Positions 51,128-60,563 of a DNA stretch of 64,000 bases are shown here, one piece after another. Location of the stretch: positions 26,445 to 90,444 of the forward strand of contig NZ_AMSS01000072.1 in assembly GCF_000313935.1 (NCBI RefSeq). The letters are read 5' to 3'. Source of the DNA: Acinetobacter sp. WC-141 (GTDB lineage Bacteria > Pseudomonadota > Gammaproteobacteria > Pseudomonadales > Moraxellaceae). Both the position numbers and the translations under genes were made by a program. Numbering within the stretch: position 1 is the stretch's first letter; each line of letters begins with the position of its first letter. Below the pieces are notes generated by a model. That model had not been told where the DNA came from. It saw only the letters and a list, made by a program, of their open reading frames with translations, and searched no databases.

Positions 51128-51895
51128 ATGTTGTTTATTAATACTCGACCTGATTCGCGTGCAGCTGAATTAACAGAAGCTCTGCAAAATAAGGGATATC
51201 AGGTTGAGTCTTTACCTCTTTTAGAACTTGTTGCCAAACCCTTTTCGGAACAATTACTTCAGCTTTACCAGCAAGTAAGTAAAGCGCAAGCGATTGTTGT
51301 GGTCAGCCCAACTGCTGTTGAGGTGGGCATGAAGTATTTAGCACAAAGTGGCTTAAAACTAGCTGACTTGAAGCATATTCAGTGGATTGCTGTGGGGCAG
51401 GCAACGGCCAATTGTCTAAATGAGTATGGAATAGAAGCACATATTCCCGATGTTGAAACCTCTGAGGGGATGTTAAATCTACCTATTCTTCATAATATGA
51501 AGCAGGCAGGTAACGTCGCTTTTTGGCGAGGAGAAGGTGGGCGTCAATTTATGATGGAGACCTTGCAGCAGCAAGGCATTCAGATTTTAAATTTCGTTTT
51601 ATATCATCGGCAGTGCCCAGAAGCTTCATATTCTACATTCAAACATCTGACACACAATTCAAATTATAATTTAAACAAATGGCTAGTCTTAATTACCAGT
51701 GAGGCCAGCTGGAAGTATTGGTTAGAGCTTTGTTCAAAAAATAATGTACAACCTGATTGTGTATATTTGGTTTTAGGGCCACGTCTTTTTCAAATTGTTA
51801 AAGAATATCGTGATCAGCAACAGGCCCATTTTCACATTATTCAACTTGAAAATTTATCGCCTTCGGGGATGATTCATCTCATTCAGGCATTATAA
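51128..51895 (+). CDS. hemD: Uroporphyrinogen-III synthase
   Basis: A 255-residue HemD: two-domain fold with VVVVSPTAVEVG, WIAVGQATANCL and the C-terminal SEASWKYW motif region typical of this poorly conserved enzyme. It inverts ring D of hydroxymethylbilane to give uroporphyrinogen III. Starts 4 bases after the hemC stop, so the assignment is strengthened by context. No signs of fusion to a methyltransferase. Confidence 0.88.
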   Translation: MLFINTRPDSRAAELTEALQNKGYQVESLPLLELVAKPFSEQLLQLYQQVSKAQAIVVVSPTAVEVGMKYLAQSGLKLADLKHIQWIAVGQATANCLNEYGIEAHIPDVETSEGMLNLPILHNMKQAGNVAFWRGEGGRQFMMETLQQQGIQILNFVLYHRQCPEASYSTFKHLTHNSNYNLNKWLVLITSEASWKYWLELCSKNNVQPDCVYLVLGPRLFQIVKEYRDQQQAHFHIIQLENLSPSGMIHLIQAL

Positions 51896-51903
51896 GGATT
51901 CGT

Positions 51904-52746
51904 ATGAGAAAACTTGTTTCTATCATCATTATACTGGGCATGGCTTGGTTGGCTAAGCTCAGTTACGATATGTGGCAAATTTCTCGTACTGTTCCTGAGC
52001 TTAAGCAAAGCTTGCTTCAATCAGAACAGCACTATGCCAATCTAAATGATCAATTGGTTGCTTTACAGCGCCAACTACAGAATCAACCTGTAAATACAGA
52101 AAATAAGTTGAGTGCTGACAGCAATTTAGAAGCCCCACCGATGGGTATTGCCCCTACAGTTTTAATAAAACAAAAGTTAGATTTAATTCAATTTGCAATT
52201 GATCAGCAGCAGCTGATTTACGCAGTTGATCAATTAAGTCAGTTACAGCAATCTCTTGTGCATTATGAAATTGCTCCAGCATTGCAACATAGCTTAAATC
52301 AATCGCTTGAGCAGGATAAGCAAGCAGTTCAACAATTCAGTTTGGCCCAAAATCAACGCCATCAATTGATTGACGATTTATTACAGACGATTGATAAAAA
52401 TATTCAGCAAGCTTTAGCTCGGCCTAAGCTTGAGATGGATCAATCTGAGTCTGTGTCTTGGTGGAAAAAATGGTTCCGTATAGAAAAAGTAGAAACGCCG
52501 TCTATTAATTTAATGAATCGAAGTGTGGTGCTTAAAGAAGTGCAATTAAGATTATTGATTGCTGAACAGGCACTCAATCAAGGGAAAATGACAGAGTACC
52601 AAAACGAGTTGCAATCTGTTATGCAAAAACTAGATGAAATGCCTGATGGAGCGAGTCAGCAGTTAAAAAAACGTATTGCTAAAGTGGCTCATTTATCTGT
52701 CGTACCTGTTCCTAAATTATCTACACTTGGTCTAATTGGCTCATAA
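51904..52746 (+). CDS. HemX-like membrane protein
   Basis: A 280-residue protein with one N-terminal membrane helix (about 5-22, 'SIIIILGMAWLAKLSY') and a coiled-coil-rich Gln/Leu-containing periplasmic domain. In proteobacterial hemCDXY operons the third gene encodes this type (PF04375), whose role in heme synthesis is unclear. It is shorter than the E. coli HemX and lacks any methyltransferase domain. Starts 8 bases after hemD. Confidence 0.75.
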   Translation: MRKLVSIIIILGMAWLAKLSYDMWQISRTVPELKQSLLQSEQHYANLNDQLVALQRQLQNQPVNTENKLSADSNLEAPPMGIAPTVLIKQKLDLIQFAIDQQQLIYAVDQLSQLQQSLVHYEIAPALQHSLNQSLEQDKQAVQQFSLAQNQRHQLIDDLLQTIDKNIQQALARPKLEMDQSESVSWWKKWFRIEKVETPSINLMNRSVVLKEVQLRLLIAEQALNQGKMTEYQNELQSVMQKLDEMPDGASQQLKKRIAKVAHLSVVPVPKLSTLGLIGS

Positions 52747-52755
52747 GGAGGAGAT

Positions 52756-53949
52756 ATGAAACACCTCCTATCGGTTTATTTCGTAATCAGCTTAATACTC
52801 TTTGCAGCTTTAGCTTTATTTAGTTATGGCTATGGAATGGGGTATGTCTATATCTACTGGCGACAATTGCAGTTGCAAACAAATGTCTGGGGATTAACCC
52901 TTGCTTTTGTGGTGTTGAGTTTTATTGCTCAACTGGTGTGGCTTTGGATTAAACGATATTCCTCTCGTGAGCAGAGGAAAAGTGAAAATATCTTCCAGTT
53001 TAAAAACCTTCATCCTTATGAACAATTAGGTATTGTCTGGTTACTAGAGGCTGCCGAAGATCAGCGTGTTTTTATTGAACGTGTTTTTACTCAATCAGGA
53101 CTTTTAAAAAATATTATTGATGCCAAGTTTCTGGTTTTAAGTGGAGACTATCCAAAAGCATTGGCTGCTTTAGATCAGTCTCCACCCATGGCATTTGAAT
53201 TGGCAGAGTTAGAGCGAATCGAAATCTTTTTAGCCCAAAACGAAGCTGACCGTGCCTTAACTCATCTTGAATTTTTATACCAGCATCAGTTGTCACCGTG
53301 GCTTCAAGAAATAGAAACCGCCTACCAGCAACGATTAACTGCGTTATGGGGGCAATTGGCGCTGCAACATCCATGGGTATATTTGCGGTCAATGAAGTAT
53401 GGATTATTAGATGCTGAGCACCGTGACTTATGGTTACAGCAACTTCTTCAGCAATTTGATGAAGCTTCTATTGATGACTTACATGCTTTGCAACAACGTT
53501 ATCTGGATTTAGAGTCCGAGATTCAAACTCGACCGTATAGCAGTAAGTTGTTATGGCTCAAATTACTGGCGCGTATGCCTGATATGAGCATGCAGCATGC
53601 AGCCTTAACACTACACCTATTAAAAGAGCAATTTGATCCAGAAGTGTTTTATCTGTGGTTTCAGCAACAATTGCTTAAACAGGTTCCAGACTATGCTGAT
53701 GTCGAAGAAAAAATTATTGAATTAGAAAATCAATATATGAATTTGCCAGTTTTAACCTTTGCAAAATGGCATGTCTATATGGCAACTGGACGTCAAGCAG
53801 AGGCTGAAACATTATTAACATTATATCCAGATAATATTTTAATGAGCTATTTGCGTATTAAGTCTACGCTTAATGAAGATGAGGTGTTAATCAAACAGTT
53901 AAACCTAATCTTTGAAAATGATGCGAATTTTTTAAAATTTAAAATATGA
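52756..53949 (+). CDS. hemY: HemY-like protein (membrane-anchored TPR protein)
   Basis: A 397-residue protein: two N-terminal membrane helices (about 5-28 and 42-62) matching the HemY_N domain, followed by TPR-like helical repeats. This is the proteobacterial HemY of the hemCDXY operon, whose function in porphyrin metabolism is still debated, not the protoporphyrinogen oxidase of Bacillus. Starts 9 bases after hemX behind AAGGAGG. Confidence 0.8.
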   Translation: MKHLLSVYFVISLILFAALALFSYGYGMGYVYIYWRQLQLQTNVWGLTLAFVVLSFIAQLVWLWIKRYSSREQRKSENIFQFKNLHPYEQLGIVWLLEAAEDQRVFIERVFTQSGLLKNIIDAKFLVLSGDYPKALAALDQSPPMAFELAELERIEIFLAQNEADRALTHLEFLYQHQLSPWLQEIETAYQQRLTALWGQLALQHPWVYLRSMKYGLLDAEHRDLWLQQLLQQFDEASIDDLHALQQRYLDLESEIQTRPYSSKLLWLKLLARMPDMSMQHAALTLHLLKEQFDPEVFYLWFQQQLLKQVPDYADVEEKIIELENQYMNLPVLTFAKWHVYMATGRQAEAETLLTLYPDNILMSYLRIKSTLNEDEVLIKQLNLIFENDANFLKFKI

Positions 53950-53956
53950 GGCAAAA

Positions 53957-54397
53957 ATGAAAGAACTGTCTGTCTACCCGATAATATATGAACAGAAAGT
54001 AGCGTGGGGAGATATGGACGCTTTTGGTCATGTCAATAATGTACAATATTATCGATATATTGAAAGCTCACGTATTTTATATATGGAAGCGATAAATATA
54101 TTAACCCCACAATTATATACCGTTGTAGCTTCCAGCCAATGTAAATATTTAAAGCCAGTTCTTTATCCAGATGTATTGAAAGTGGGTGTTCGCGTGGAAG
54201 AGCTCCGTAATAGTGCATTCCGTATGGCTTATATATTATGGAGCGAAACCCAACAACAAATTGTGGCTACTGGTGAAGCAGTTATGGTCTGCGTAGATAA
54301 ATTAACAGAACGAAAATGTAAAATACCTCAGGAAATAAAACAAAAAATTATTGAGCTAGAAAAATCTGTTGGACATGACTTAATACATTTATCTTAA
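53957..54397 (+). CDS. Acyl-CoA thioesterase, 4HBT family
   Basis: A 146-residue hotdog-fold thioesterase. The 4-hydroxybenzoyl-CoA-thioesterase motif WGDMDAFGHVNNVQYYRYIE includes the catalytic Asp and His-Val-Asn-Asn. Substrate unknown; YbgC-type proteins act on acyl-CoA or acyl-ACP. It starts 7 bases past hemY, so it may be read from the hem operon although no functional link is obvious. The spacing and AT-rich tail suggest it closes that operon. Confidence 0.87.
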   Translation: MKELSVYPIIYEQKVAWGDMDAFGHVNNVQYYRYIESSRILYMEAINILTPQLYTVVASSQCKYLKPVLYPDVLKVGVRVEELRNSAFRMAYILWSETQQQIVATGEAVMVCVDKLTERKCKIPQEIKQKIIELEKSVGHDLIHLS

Positions 54398-54591
54398 ATA
54401 AATATTAATAAAATATATTTCATTTATAATTGATAATGTAATTAAAAGGTAATTTTTTGGTTTATTCTGATGAACACGGCTTTCAAACTATTGCTTATTG
54501 AATAGATTATAAATAATATTGGTCTTGATTTTATGTTTTTAAATTTTGTCTGTATTATTTTGAATTGTCTGTAAGACTGGAGTATTTATTA

Positions 54592-54918
54592 ATGAAACCG
54601 GATATCAGTGAATTATCTGTTGAAGAGTTAAAACGCTTACAAGAAGAAGCGGAAGCTTTAATTGCAAGTAAAAAAGATCAAGCAATCGAAGATGCTTATA
54701 ATCAAATTATCGAGATCGCTGAAAATGTAGGTTTTAGTGTTGAACAACTTCTTGAGTTTGGTGCTCAAAAACGTAAGAAAACAACACGTAAATCTGTTGA
54801 ACCGCGTTACCGCAACAAAAACAATTCTGAAGAGACTTGGACTGGTCGTGGTAAACAACCACGCTGGTTGGTTGCTGAAATTGAAAAAGGTGCAAAACTT
54901 GAAGATTTCTTAATCTAA
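54592..54918 (+). CDS. hns: H-NS family histone-like nucleoid-structuring protein
   Basis: A 108-residue H-NS. N-terminal helical oligomerisation domain (about 1-55) and C-terminal DNA-binding domain with the AT-hook-like motif TWTGRGKQPRWL (82-92). It silences AT-rich and horizontally acquired DNA; in A. baumannii hns loss raises motility and adhesion. Start at ATG 54592 behind GGAG (54579-54582); the frame from 54565 is unnecessary. Monocistronic with a strong terminator and a long AT-rich 5' region (54398-54591) that may host autoregulation. Confidence 0.92.
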   Translation: MKPDISELSVEELKRLQEEAEALIASKKDQAIEDAYNQIIEIAENVGFSVEQLLEFGAQKRKKTTRKSVEPRYRNKNNSEETWTGRGKQPRWLVAEIEKGAKLEDFLI

Positions 54919-54933
54919 TCGTATTGCCGTTTT

Positions 54934-54965
54934 AAAAGCCAGACAAATTTGTCTGGCTTTTTTAT
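54934..54965 (+). terminator. Terminator after hns
   Basis: Perfect palindrome AAAAGCCAGACAAA / TTTGTCTGGCTTTT (54934-54961) with T run. Confidence 0.88.
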
Positions 54966-55126
54966 GCGTGAAAATATCTAAAATTTTGTGGTAAATATTA
55001 TTTAAGAAATTGAGTGTTTAAATTCATCTTTAAATACAGTGTTGAGATCAAATGTGCATTTAGTTCTTTTAGTACTGGGTTTTCATGATTTTGTCATACG
55101 TTCACCTTATAGTCTTAATACCGAAG

Positions 55127-55151
55127 CCAAGCCCGATTGCTTGGTTTTTTT
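55127..55151 (+). terminator. Orphan intrinsic terminator upstream of gspN
   Basis: CCAAGC (55127-55132) / GCTTGG (55139-55144) with 6-base loop CCGATT and a run of seven T. No protein gene ends in front of it since hns already has its own terminator, so it probably ends a short untranslated RNA or is an attenuator in the gsp leader. Confidence 0.7.
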
Positions 55152-55250
55152 ATATGAAGTGAATTGGCGATGTTGAAAAAGTATGCATAATGTCAGACTA
55201 GGGAGCTACTCTCAAAATAAGGATGATAATTTGCATGTTGGTAAGGCTGA

Positions 55251-55994
55251 ATGAAGAAAAAGTCTAAGCAATGGAAGTGGTGGTTATTTGCCCTCATTGC
55301 ATTTTTAATTTTTATTATTTTACAGATCCCGGCGACTTGGCTTATTTCTAAATTTTCAAAGAATAATCAAACTCTACACAATGTAAGTGGAAATATCTGG
55401 CAAGGCCAAGCAGATTGGCGGCGCGGTACTTTGAGAGGCTCGATTCATTGGAAAACTAGACCTCTTGACCTATTTTTATTAAGGTTCGCTGCTGATGTAG
55501 ATATCCATAGTGGAAATACCCAATTATCTGGGGTAATGGCCTATGGTGTTGGAAAAAAAGTAATTGTAAAAGCTATGAATGGTCAGGTTGCGCCTGAAAC
55601 ATTAAAACAAATTGTGAACTGGCAATGGCCTGTGAATAGTATCCAGTTAAAAGATATTAATTTTAATTATAAAAAAGAGCAGGGTTTCGCCGCAGTTGAT
55701 GGTCAATTGCATTGGGGTGGTGGTGCTTTGATTTATAATATTGGTGATCGTCAAGACCGGATGAATATGCCCTCTTTAAATGGGCAATTAACGGATCAAA
55801 ATGGTCAATTACAGATTGATATACGTGATCAACGCAGTCAAAAAATGGCAAACCTTTTATTAGATGCCAACATGATGCTTGATATGCAGCTTACGCAAAG
55901 ATTATTACTGAATATTCCGTCTTATGATGGGAAAGCTGGTTTAGATACTTTTGTCATTAGTTCTCGCCAACCATTACTACAAGGTGGTAACTAA
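55251..55994 (+). CDS. gspN: Type II secretion system protein N
   Basis: A 247-residue GspN: one N-terminal membrane helix (about 10-33, 'WWLFALIAFLIFIILQIP') and a periplasmic domain. Accessory component of some T2SS, role uncertain. Its stop shares one base with the gspC ATG. Together gspN-gspC-gspD lie away from the other gsp genes, which are not in this window. Lipases and proteases leave A. baumannii through this pathway. Confidence 0.85.
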   Translation: MKKKSKQWKWWLFALIAFLIFIILQIPATWLISKFSKNNQTLHNVSGNIWQGQADWRRGTLRGSIHWKTRPLDLFLLRFAADVDIHSGNTQLSGVMAYGVGKKVIVKAMNGQVAPETLKQIVNWQWPVNSIQLKDINFNYKKEQGFAAVDGQLHWGGGALIYNIGDRQDRMNMPSLNGQLTDQNGQLQIDIRDQRSQKMANLLLDANMMLDMQLTQRLLLNIPSYDGKAGLDTFVISSRQPLLQGGN

Positions 55995-56830
55995 TGAAAG
56001 TATGGATTGAGAAATTACAGCAACTACAATGGCAAAAATTAGATCGGTTAAGTGTGGTGGTATTTGCCTTTTTAGTTCTATGGCTGTGTTGGAAATTGGC
56101 TTCATTATTTTGGTGGGTTATTGCACCGCCCCAAATGATGCAGTTTGATCGGGTAGAGTTAGGATCACAGCAGCCACAGATTCCTAACATTAGTACTTTT
56201 TCGCTTTTTAATGAACCTTCTGCCAATGCAGCCCAGGAAAATGTCAACCTAGAATTGCAAGGTGTGATGGTGGGCTATCCGAACCGTTTTTCTTCGGCTG
56301 TTATTAAGCTTGATAATACTGCTGACCGGTATCGGGTGGGTGAAACAATCGCTTCTACATCTTACCAGTTAGCAGAAGTTTATTGGGACCACGTGATATT
56401 ACGTCAAGGTAATGGAAGTACGCGTGAGCTTCAGTTTAAAGGTTTGCCAAACGGTTTATATCAGCCCATGACACCGGATGCTTCACAACCAACTGCGACT
56501 ACGCCTCAGTCATCGGCGCCTGTTAATACGACTCAAGAGGCGCTTGGCCAGGCTATTCAGCAAATGCAGGGGAACCGAGAGCAGTACCTCAAAGATATGG
56601 GGGTAAGTGGGAACTCAAGCGAAGGTTTTGAAGTTACAGAACGTACACCTACTGCGCTTCGAAATAAGTTAGGTTTAAGGCCGGGTGACCGGATTGTTTC
56701 TTTAAACGGTCAAACGGTTGGGCAAGGACAAACGGATGTGCAGTTACTTGAACAGGCTCGTCGAGCTGGGCAAGTGAAATTAGAAATAAAACGTGGTGAT
56801 CAAGTGATGACCATACAACAAAATTTTTAG
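55994..56830 (+). CDS. gspC: Type II secretion system protein GspC
   Basis: A 278-residue inner-membrane protein: short cytoplasmic start, membrane helix (about 22-44, 'VVVFAFLVLWLCWKLASLFWW'), periplasmic HR domain (about 65-160, contacts GspD N0) and a C-terminal PDZ domain (about 205-275, 'LGLRPGDRIVSLNGQ'). Links the inner-membrane platform to the secretin. Translationally coupled to gspN (1-base overlap). A Pro/Thr/Ser-rich linker at about 160-185. Confidence 0.9.
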   Translation: MKVWIEKLQQLQWQKLDRLSVVVFAFLVLWLCWKLASLFWWVIAPPQMMQFDRVELGSQQPQIPNISTFSLFNEPSANAAQENVNLELQGVMVGYPNRFSSAVIKLDNTADRYRVGETIASTSYQLAEVYWDHVILRQGNGSTRELQFKGLPNGLYQPMTPDASQPTATTPQSSAPVNTTQEALGQAIQQMQGNREQYLKDMGVSGNSSEGFEVTERTPTALRNKLGLRPGDRIVSLNGQTVGQGQTDVQLLEQARRAGQVKLEIKRGDQVMTIQQNF

Positions 56831-56871
56831 TGATAACACGTCACCATAAGAGTTAGGAATTATCGCAAGTT

Positions 56872-59142
56872 ATGGCTTTATTGAATCATCAACGTCCACT
56901 TTGGGCATTACTTGCAGCAGCTCCATTGATTGCGACAGTGAGCAGCAGCGTCTATGCCCAGACATGGAAGATCAATTTACGTGATGCTGACTTAACTGCA
57001 TTTATTAATGAAGTTGCAGACATTACGGGGAAAAACTTTGCAGTAGATCCGCGAGTGCGTGGCAATGTCACAGTAATATCGAATAAGCCACTCAACAAAG
57101 ATGAAGTTTATGATCTTTTCCTTGGGGTCCTAAATGTAAATGGGGTGGTGGCAATACCTTCTGGGAATACCATCAAACTGGTGCCAGATAGCAATGTTAA
57201 GAATTCGGGAATTCCTTACGACTCTAGAAATAGAGTGCGTGGTGATCAAATCGTCACTCGAGTCATTTGGCTTGAAAATACAAATCCAAATGATTTAATC
57301 CCAGCACTTCGCCCTTTAATGCCTCAATTCGCACATATGGCTGCGATAGCAGGGACGAATGCGCTGATTGTTTCGGACCGAGCTGCGAATATCTACCAAC
57401 TTGAAAATATCATTCGTAACCTCGACGGTACGGGACAAAATGATATTGAAGCGATTAACTTGCAATCGAGTCAGGCGGAAGAAATCATTACTCAACTTGA
57501 GGCAATGAGTGCAACGGGAGCTTCGAAAGATTTTAGTGGTGCACGTATTCGTATTATTGCAGACAACCGAACCAATCGTATTTTAGTAAAGGGTGACCCT
57601 GAAACACGTAAGCGTATTCGTCACATGATCGAAATGCTGGATGTACCTTCGGCAGACCGCTTAGGGGGCTTAAAAGTTTTTCGATTAAAATATGCAAGTG
57701 CAAAAAATTTATCAGAGATTTTACAAGGTCTTGTAACAGGGCAGGCTGTTTCTTCATCAAATAGTAATAATAATTCTTCTAACTCGTCGAATCCGATCAA
57801 TAATTTGATGGGTAATAACCAAAATTCCAGTTCAAACACATCTGGTTCAAATGGTAGCTCAATTTCTACGCCATCTATTAACTTAAATGGCAATTCAAAT
57901 AGTAATAATCAAAACAATATCTCTAGCTTTAGCCAAAATGGTGTGAGCATTATTGCAGATAATGCCCAAAACTCGTTAGTGGTTAAGGCTGACCCACAAT
58001 TAATGCGTGAAATTGAATCTGCGATTCAGCAGCTAGATGTTCGGCGTCAGCAAGTTCTTATTGAGGCTGCCATTATTGAGGTTTCGGGTAAAGATGCCGA
58101 TCAATTAGGGGTGCAATGGGCACTTGGTGATATCAATAGTGGTATTGGTTTAATTAACTTTACGAACGCAGGTTCAAGTCTAGCTTCACTGGCAGCTGGT
58201 TATTTAACGGGTGGTGCTTCTGGTTTAGGGAGTGCAATTGGAGCAGGTAGTTCAATTGCATTAGGAAAGTATAAAGAGGGTGCAGATGGTTCTCGTCAGC
58301 TTTATGGAGCTTTAATTCAAGCTCTAAAAGAGAATACAGCTTCTAATTTGTTGTCTACGCCTTCTATTGTGACGATGGATAATGAAGAAGCTTATATTGT
58401 TGTCGGTCAGAATGTTCCATTTGTAACAGGTTCGGTTACTACAAATAGTACAGGCATCAATCCATACACCACTGTTGAACGAAAAGACGTAGGCGTAACA
58501 TTAAAAGTTATACCTCACATAGGTGAAAATGGCACAGTTCGACTTGAAATTGAACAGGAAGTTTCGAATGTTCAGGCGAGTAAAGGTCAGGCAGCCGATT
58601 TAATTACCAATAAACGTGCTATTAAAACTGCTGTATTGGCTGAGCATGGACAGACAGTAGTTTTGGGTGGTTTAGTATCTGACGATGTTGAATTTAACCG
58701 TCAAGGTATTCCTGGGTTAAGTAGTATTCCATATGTAGGTCGGTTATTCCGCTCGGATACTCGAAGCAATGTAAAACGTAATCTTCTCGTCTTTATTCAT
58801 CCAACAATTGTGGGTGATGCAAATGATGTGCGCCGTTTGTCTCAGCAGCGCTACAACCAGCTTTACAGCTTACAATTAGCGATGGATAAAAATGGCAACT
58901 TTGCCAAACTACCTGAACAGGTTGATGATGTCTATAATCAAAAGATGACACCACCTAGTATCGCTTCTCAGCCAAAAAATTACAGTCAAGTTCCTTCTGG
59001 TGGCAAAAGCTCGACAGTAACAACACCTATAGCAGTAGAACCAGCGGTTCGAAAACAGTCCTTACAGTTGCCTGAACCTGAAATTAATCGTACTAAAAAT
59101 ACAGTAACAACAACGACACTGCGCCCAAACACAGCACAGTAG
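56872..59142 (+). CDS. gspD: Type II secretion system secretin GspD
   Basis: A 756-residue outer-membrane secretin. Signal peptide 1-29 (SSSVYA, mature QTWKINL), N0 domain (about 35-110), N1-N3 domains (about 125-395) and the secretin core (about 430-650; VPFVTG, 'VGVTLKVIPHIGENG', 'GGLVSDD'). Residues about 294-355, inside N3, are nearly all Ser, Asn and Gly, an unusually long low-complexity insertion. It forms the multimeric exit channel. Follows gspC by 41 bases. Confidence 0.93.
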   Translation: MALLNHQRPLWALLAAAPLIATVSSSVYAQTWKINLRDADLTAFINEVADITGKNFAVDPRVRGNVTVISNKPLNKDEVYDLFLGVLNVNGVVAIPSGNTIKLVPDSNVKNSGIPYDSRNRVRGDQIVTRVIWLENTNPNDLIPALRPLMPQFAHMAAIAGTNALIVSDRAANIYQLENIIRNLDGTGQNDIEAINLQSSQAEEIITQLEAMSATGASKDFSGARIRIIADNRTNRILVKGDPETRKRIRHMIEMLDVPSADRLGGLKVFRLKYASAKNLSEILQGLVTGQAVSSSNSNNNSSNSSNPINNLMGNNQNSSSNTSGSNGSSISTPSINLNGNSNSNNQNNISSFSQNGVSIIADNAQNSLVVKADPQLMREIESAIQQLDVRRQQVLIEAAIIEVSGKDADQLGVQWALGDINSGIGLINFTNAGSSLASLAAGYLTGGASGLGSAIGAGSSIALGKYKEGADGSRQLYGALIQALKENTASNLLSTPSIVTMDNEEAYIVVGQNVPFVTGSVTTNSTGINPYTTVERKDVGVTLKVIPHIGENGTVRLEIEQEVSNVQASKGQAADLITNKRAIKTAVLAEHGQTVVLGGLVSDDVEFNRQGIPGLSSIPYVGRLFRSDTRSNVKRNLLVFIHPTIVGDANDVRRLSQQRYNQLYSLQLAMDKNGNFAKLPEQVDDVYNQKMTPPSIASQPKNYSQVPSGGKSSTVTTPIAVEPAVRKQSLQLPEPEINRTKNTVTTTTLRPNTAQ

Positions 59143-59182
59143 TAGCATGTTATGATTGATAAAAAATGAATGGGACATACGT

Positions 59183-59809
59183 ATGACTTGGAAACTACAA
59201 GCAATTACTGGTGAAATTACGGGCCAAGAAATTAGTGTCGATCGTGATATGTTGGTAGGCCGTCATCAAGATGCCGATGTGTTGTTACAAGCTGCTGAAA
59301 TTTCACGACGCCACGCGGCATTGCTTTTAAAAGATCAAGCGCTATGGGTGCAAGACCTTAATTCATCAAATGGCACATTTGTAAACGATATTCGTATTGA
59401 GCAAGAAAAGCAGCTACATGATGGTGATATTGTTCAGTTCGCTAGTTTTAAATTTTCTGTATTAGCGCCTGCACAGAAAGTCACGGAATTACCTGAAATT
59501 GAAGCCGAGCCTGTAAATACCACATCATCTCCAGATTTAAGCGATCAAGGTATGCCGAGCCTTGCAGAGCGTGCTGTAGAAGTAGAAGTTCGTCGCGATG
59601 GAATGCCGCAGAATATTTCTATTCCAAAGCCTGCACCGATTCCAGAGGGTGTGGATATTAATGCACAACAGCAAACGCCTATTGCTTTTGATGAGCCAGT
59701 TTCTCGTGTTGCTGAAGAAAAAGAGCAACAGAAGAATGCATCGGTTGGTTTAATCACTATTATTATTTTAGTAATCTTAGCTTTATTGGCATGGTTATTC
59801 TTTAAATAA
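59183..59809 (+). CDS. FHA-domain protein with C-terminal membrane anchor
   Basis: A 208-residue protein: an N-terminal FHA phosphothreonine-binding domain (about 10-95) with the family motif residues Gly26-Arg27, Ser41-Arg-Arg-His44 and Asn60...Asn63-Gly64; a long acidic/Pro-rich linker (about 100-180); and a single hydrophobic C-terminal helix (about 188-206) followed by Lys. Start at 59183 (MTWKLQAITG), GGGA just upstream. The neighbour is gspD, so a role in secretion or pilus regulation is possible but not shown. Partner and phosphorylated ligand unknown. Confidence 0.82.
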   Translation: MTWKLQAITGEITGQEISVDRDMLVGRHQDADVLLQAAEISRRHAALLLKDQALWVQDLNSSNGTFVNDIRIEQEKQLHDGDIVQFASFKFSVLAPAQKVTELPEIEAEPVNTTSSPDLSDQGMPSLAERAVEVEVRRDGMPQNISIPKPAPIPEGVDINAQQQTPIAFDEPVSRVAEEKEQQKNASVGLITIIILVILALLAWLFFK

Positions 59810-59830
59810 TCCTTTGCTGCTTTTACAATC

Positions 59831-59856
59831 AAGGCATGCTAAAAGCATGCCTTTTT
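59831..59856 (+). terminator. Terminator after the FHA gene
   Basis: AAGGCATGC (59831-59839) / GCATGCCTT (59845-59853), loop TAAAA, then T residues. It also shows that gph begins downstream, not at the ATG 59836 that lies in the hairpin. Confidence 0.8.
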
Positions 59857-59874
59857 AATTTTGAGAAGAACAAG

Positions 59875-60543
59875 ATGTCTGTTGCACAACTAAATAAGCG
59901 CGATTTAATTTTATTTGATTTAGATGGAACACTGGTTGATTCTGCTGCTGATTTATATAGATCAATGAATTTAAGCTTACAAGAATTAGGCTGGCCTTTA
60001 ATAACAGAAGCCCAGATACGAGAATGGGTCGGTAAAGGAGTATCTAAACTTTGTGAAAGTGTTCTGTTTCATATTTTTGGGAAATTAGATGCTGAACAGC
60101 ATAAAATCCTACTACAGAAATTTGTTGATATTTACAGTGCCGAGCTTTGTGTGAATACTCAAATTTATCCTGGAGTCACTGAGTTTTTAAAGCATTGTAA
60201 AAATTTGAATATACATATGGCATGTGTTACCAATAAACCTGTGCAACTTGCTCAAGGATTACTTGATGCATTGGAGCTTTCTCCTTATTTTCAAGTCGTG
60301 CTTGGGGGAGATAGTTTGCCAGAGAGAAAACCACATCCATTACCTTTGTTGCATTGTATGCAAAGTTTAAAGATATCTGCTTCGCAATCATTAATGATTG
60401 GCGATTCAAGTAATGATATAGAAGCTGCGCGCCGTGCGGGAATTGATTGTATTGTGGTTAGCTATGGCTATAATCATGGAGAAAATATCTATGATTGCCA
60501 ACCGCAGCAAGTGGTTGATAGTTTGGCTGAGTTAATTGTCTAA
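59875..60543 (+). CDS. gph: Phosphoglycolate phosphatase (HAD family)
   Basis: A 222-residue HAD hydrolase: nucleophile Asp15 in ILFDLDGTLVDS, motif II 'ACVTNKP' and motif IV 'MIGDSSNDIEAARRAG'. Gph removes phosphate from 2-phosphoglycolate made in DNA repair and detoxification. Start at ATG 59875 (MSVAQLNK), behind AGAAGAA and after a terminator at 59831-59853; the upstream frame is spurious. It directly precedes trpE, an order (gph-trpE) seen in many proteobacteria. Confidence 0.86.
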   Translation: MSVAQLNKRDLILFDLDGTLVDSAADLYRSMNLSLQELGWPLITEAQIREWVGKGVSKLCESVLFHIFGKLDAEQHKILLQKFVDIYSAELCVNTQIYPGVTEFLKHCKNLNIHMACVTNKPVQLAQGLLDALELSPYFQVVLGGDSLPERKPHPLPLLHCMQSLKISASQSLMIGDSSNDIEAARRAGIDCIVVSYGYNHGENIYDCQPQQVVDSLAELIV

Positions 60544-60563
60544 TGAGTGAAATGGAGATCAGC

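Larger units (their letters stand above)
54919..55250. other. Intergenic region hns-gspN
   Basis: 332 bases holding the hns terminator, then about 160 bases without ORF, then a second intrinsic terminator at 55127-55151 (see that entry) and the gspN leader with AAGG before the start. The stretch between the two terminators is AT-rich and may encode a small RNA. Confidence 0.5.

Noticed and set aside
59836..59874. Gph from ATG 59836
   Set aside because: The codon lies inside a terminator hairpin.
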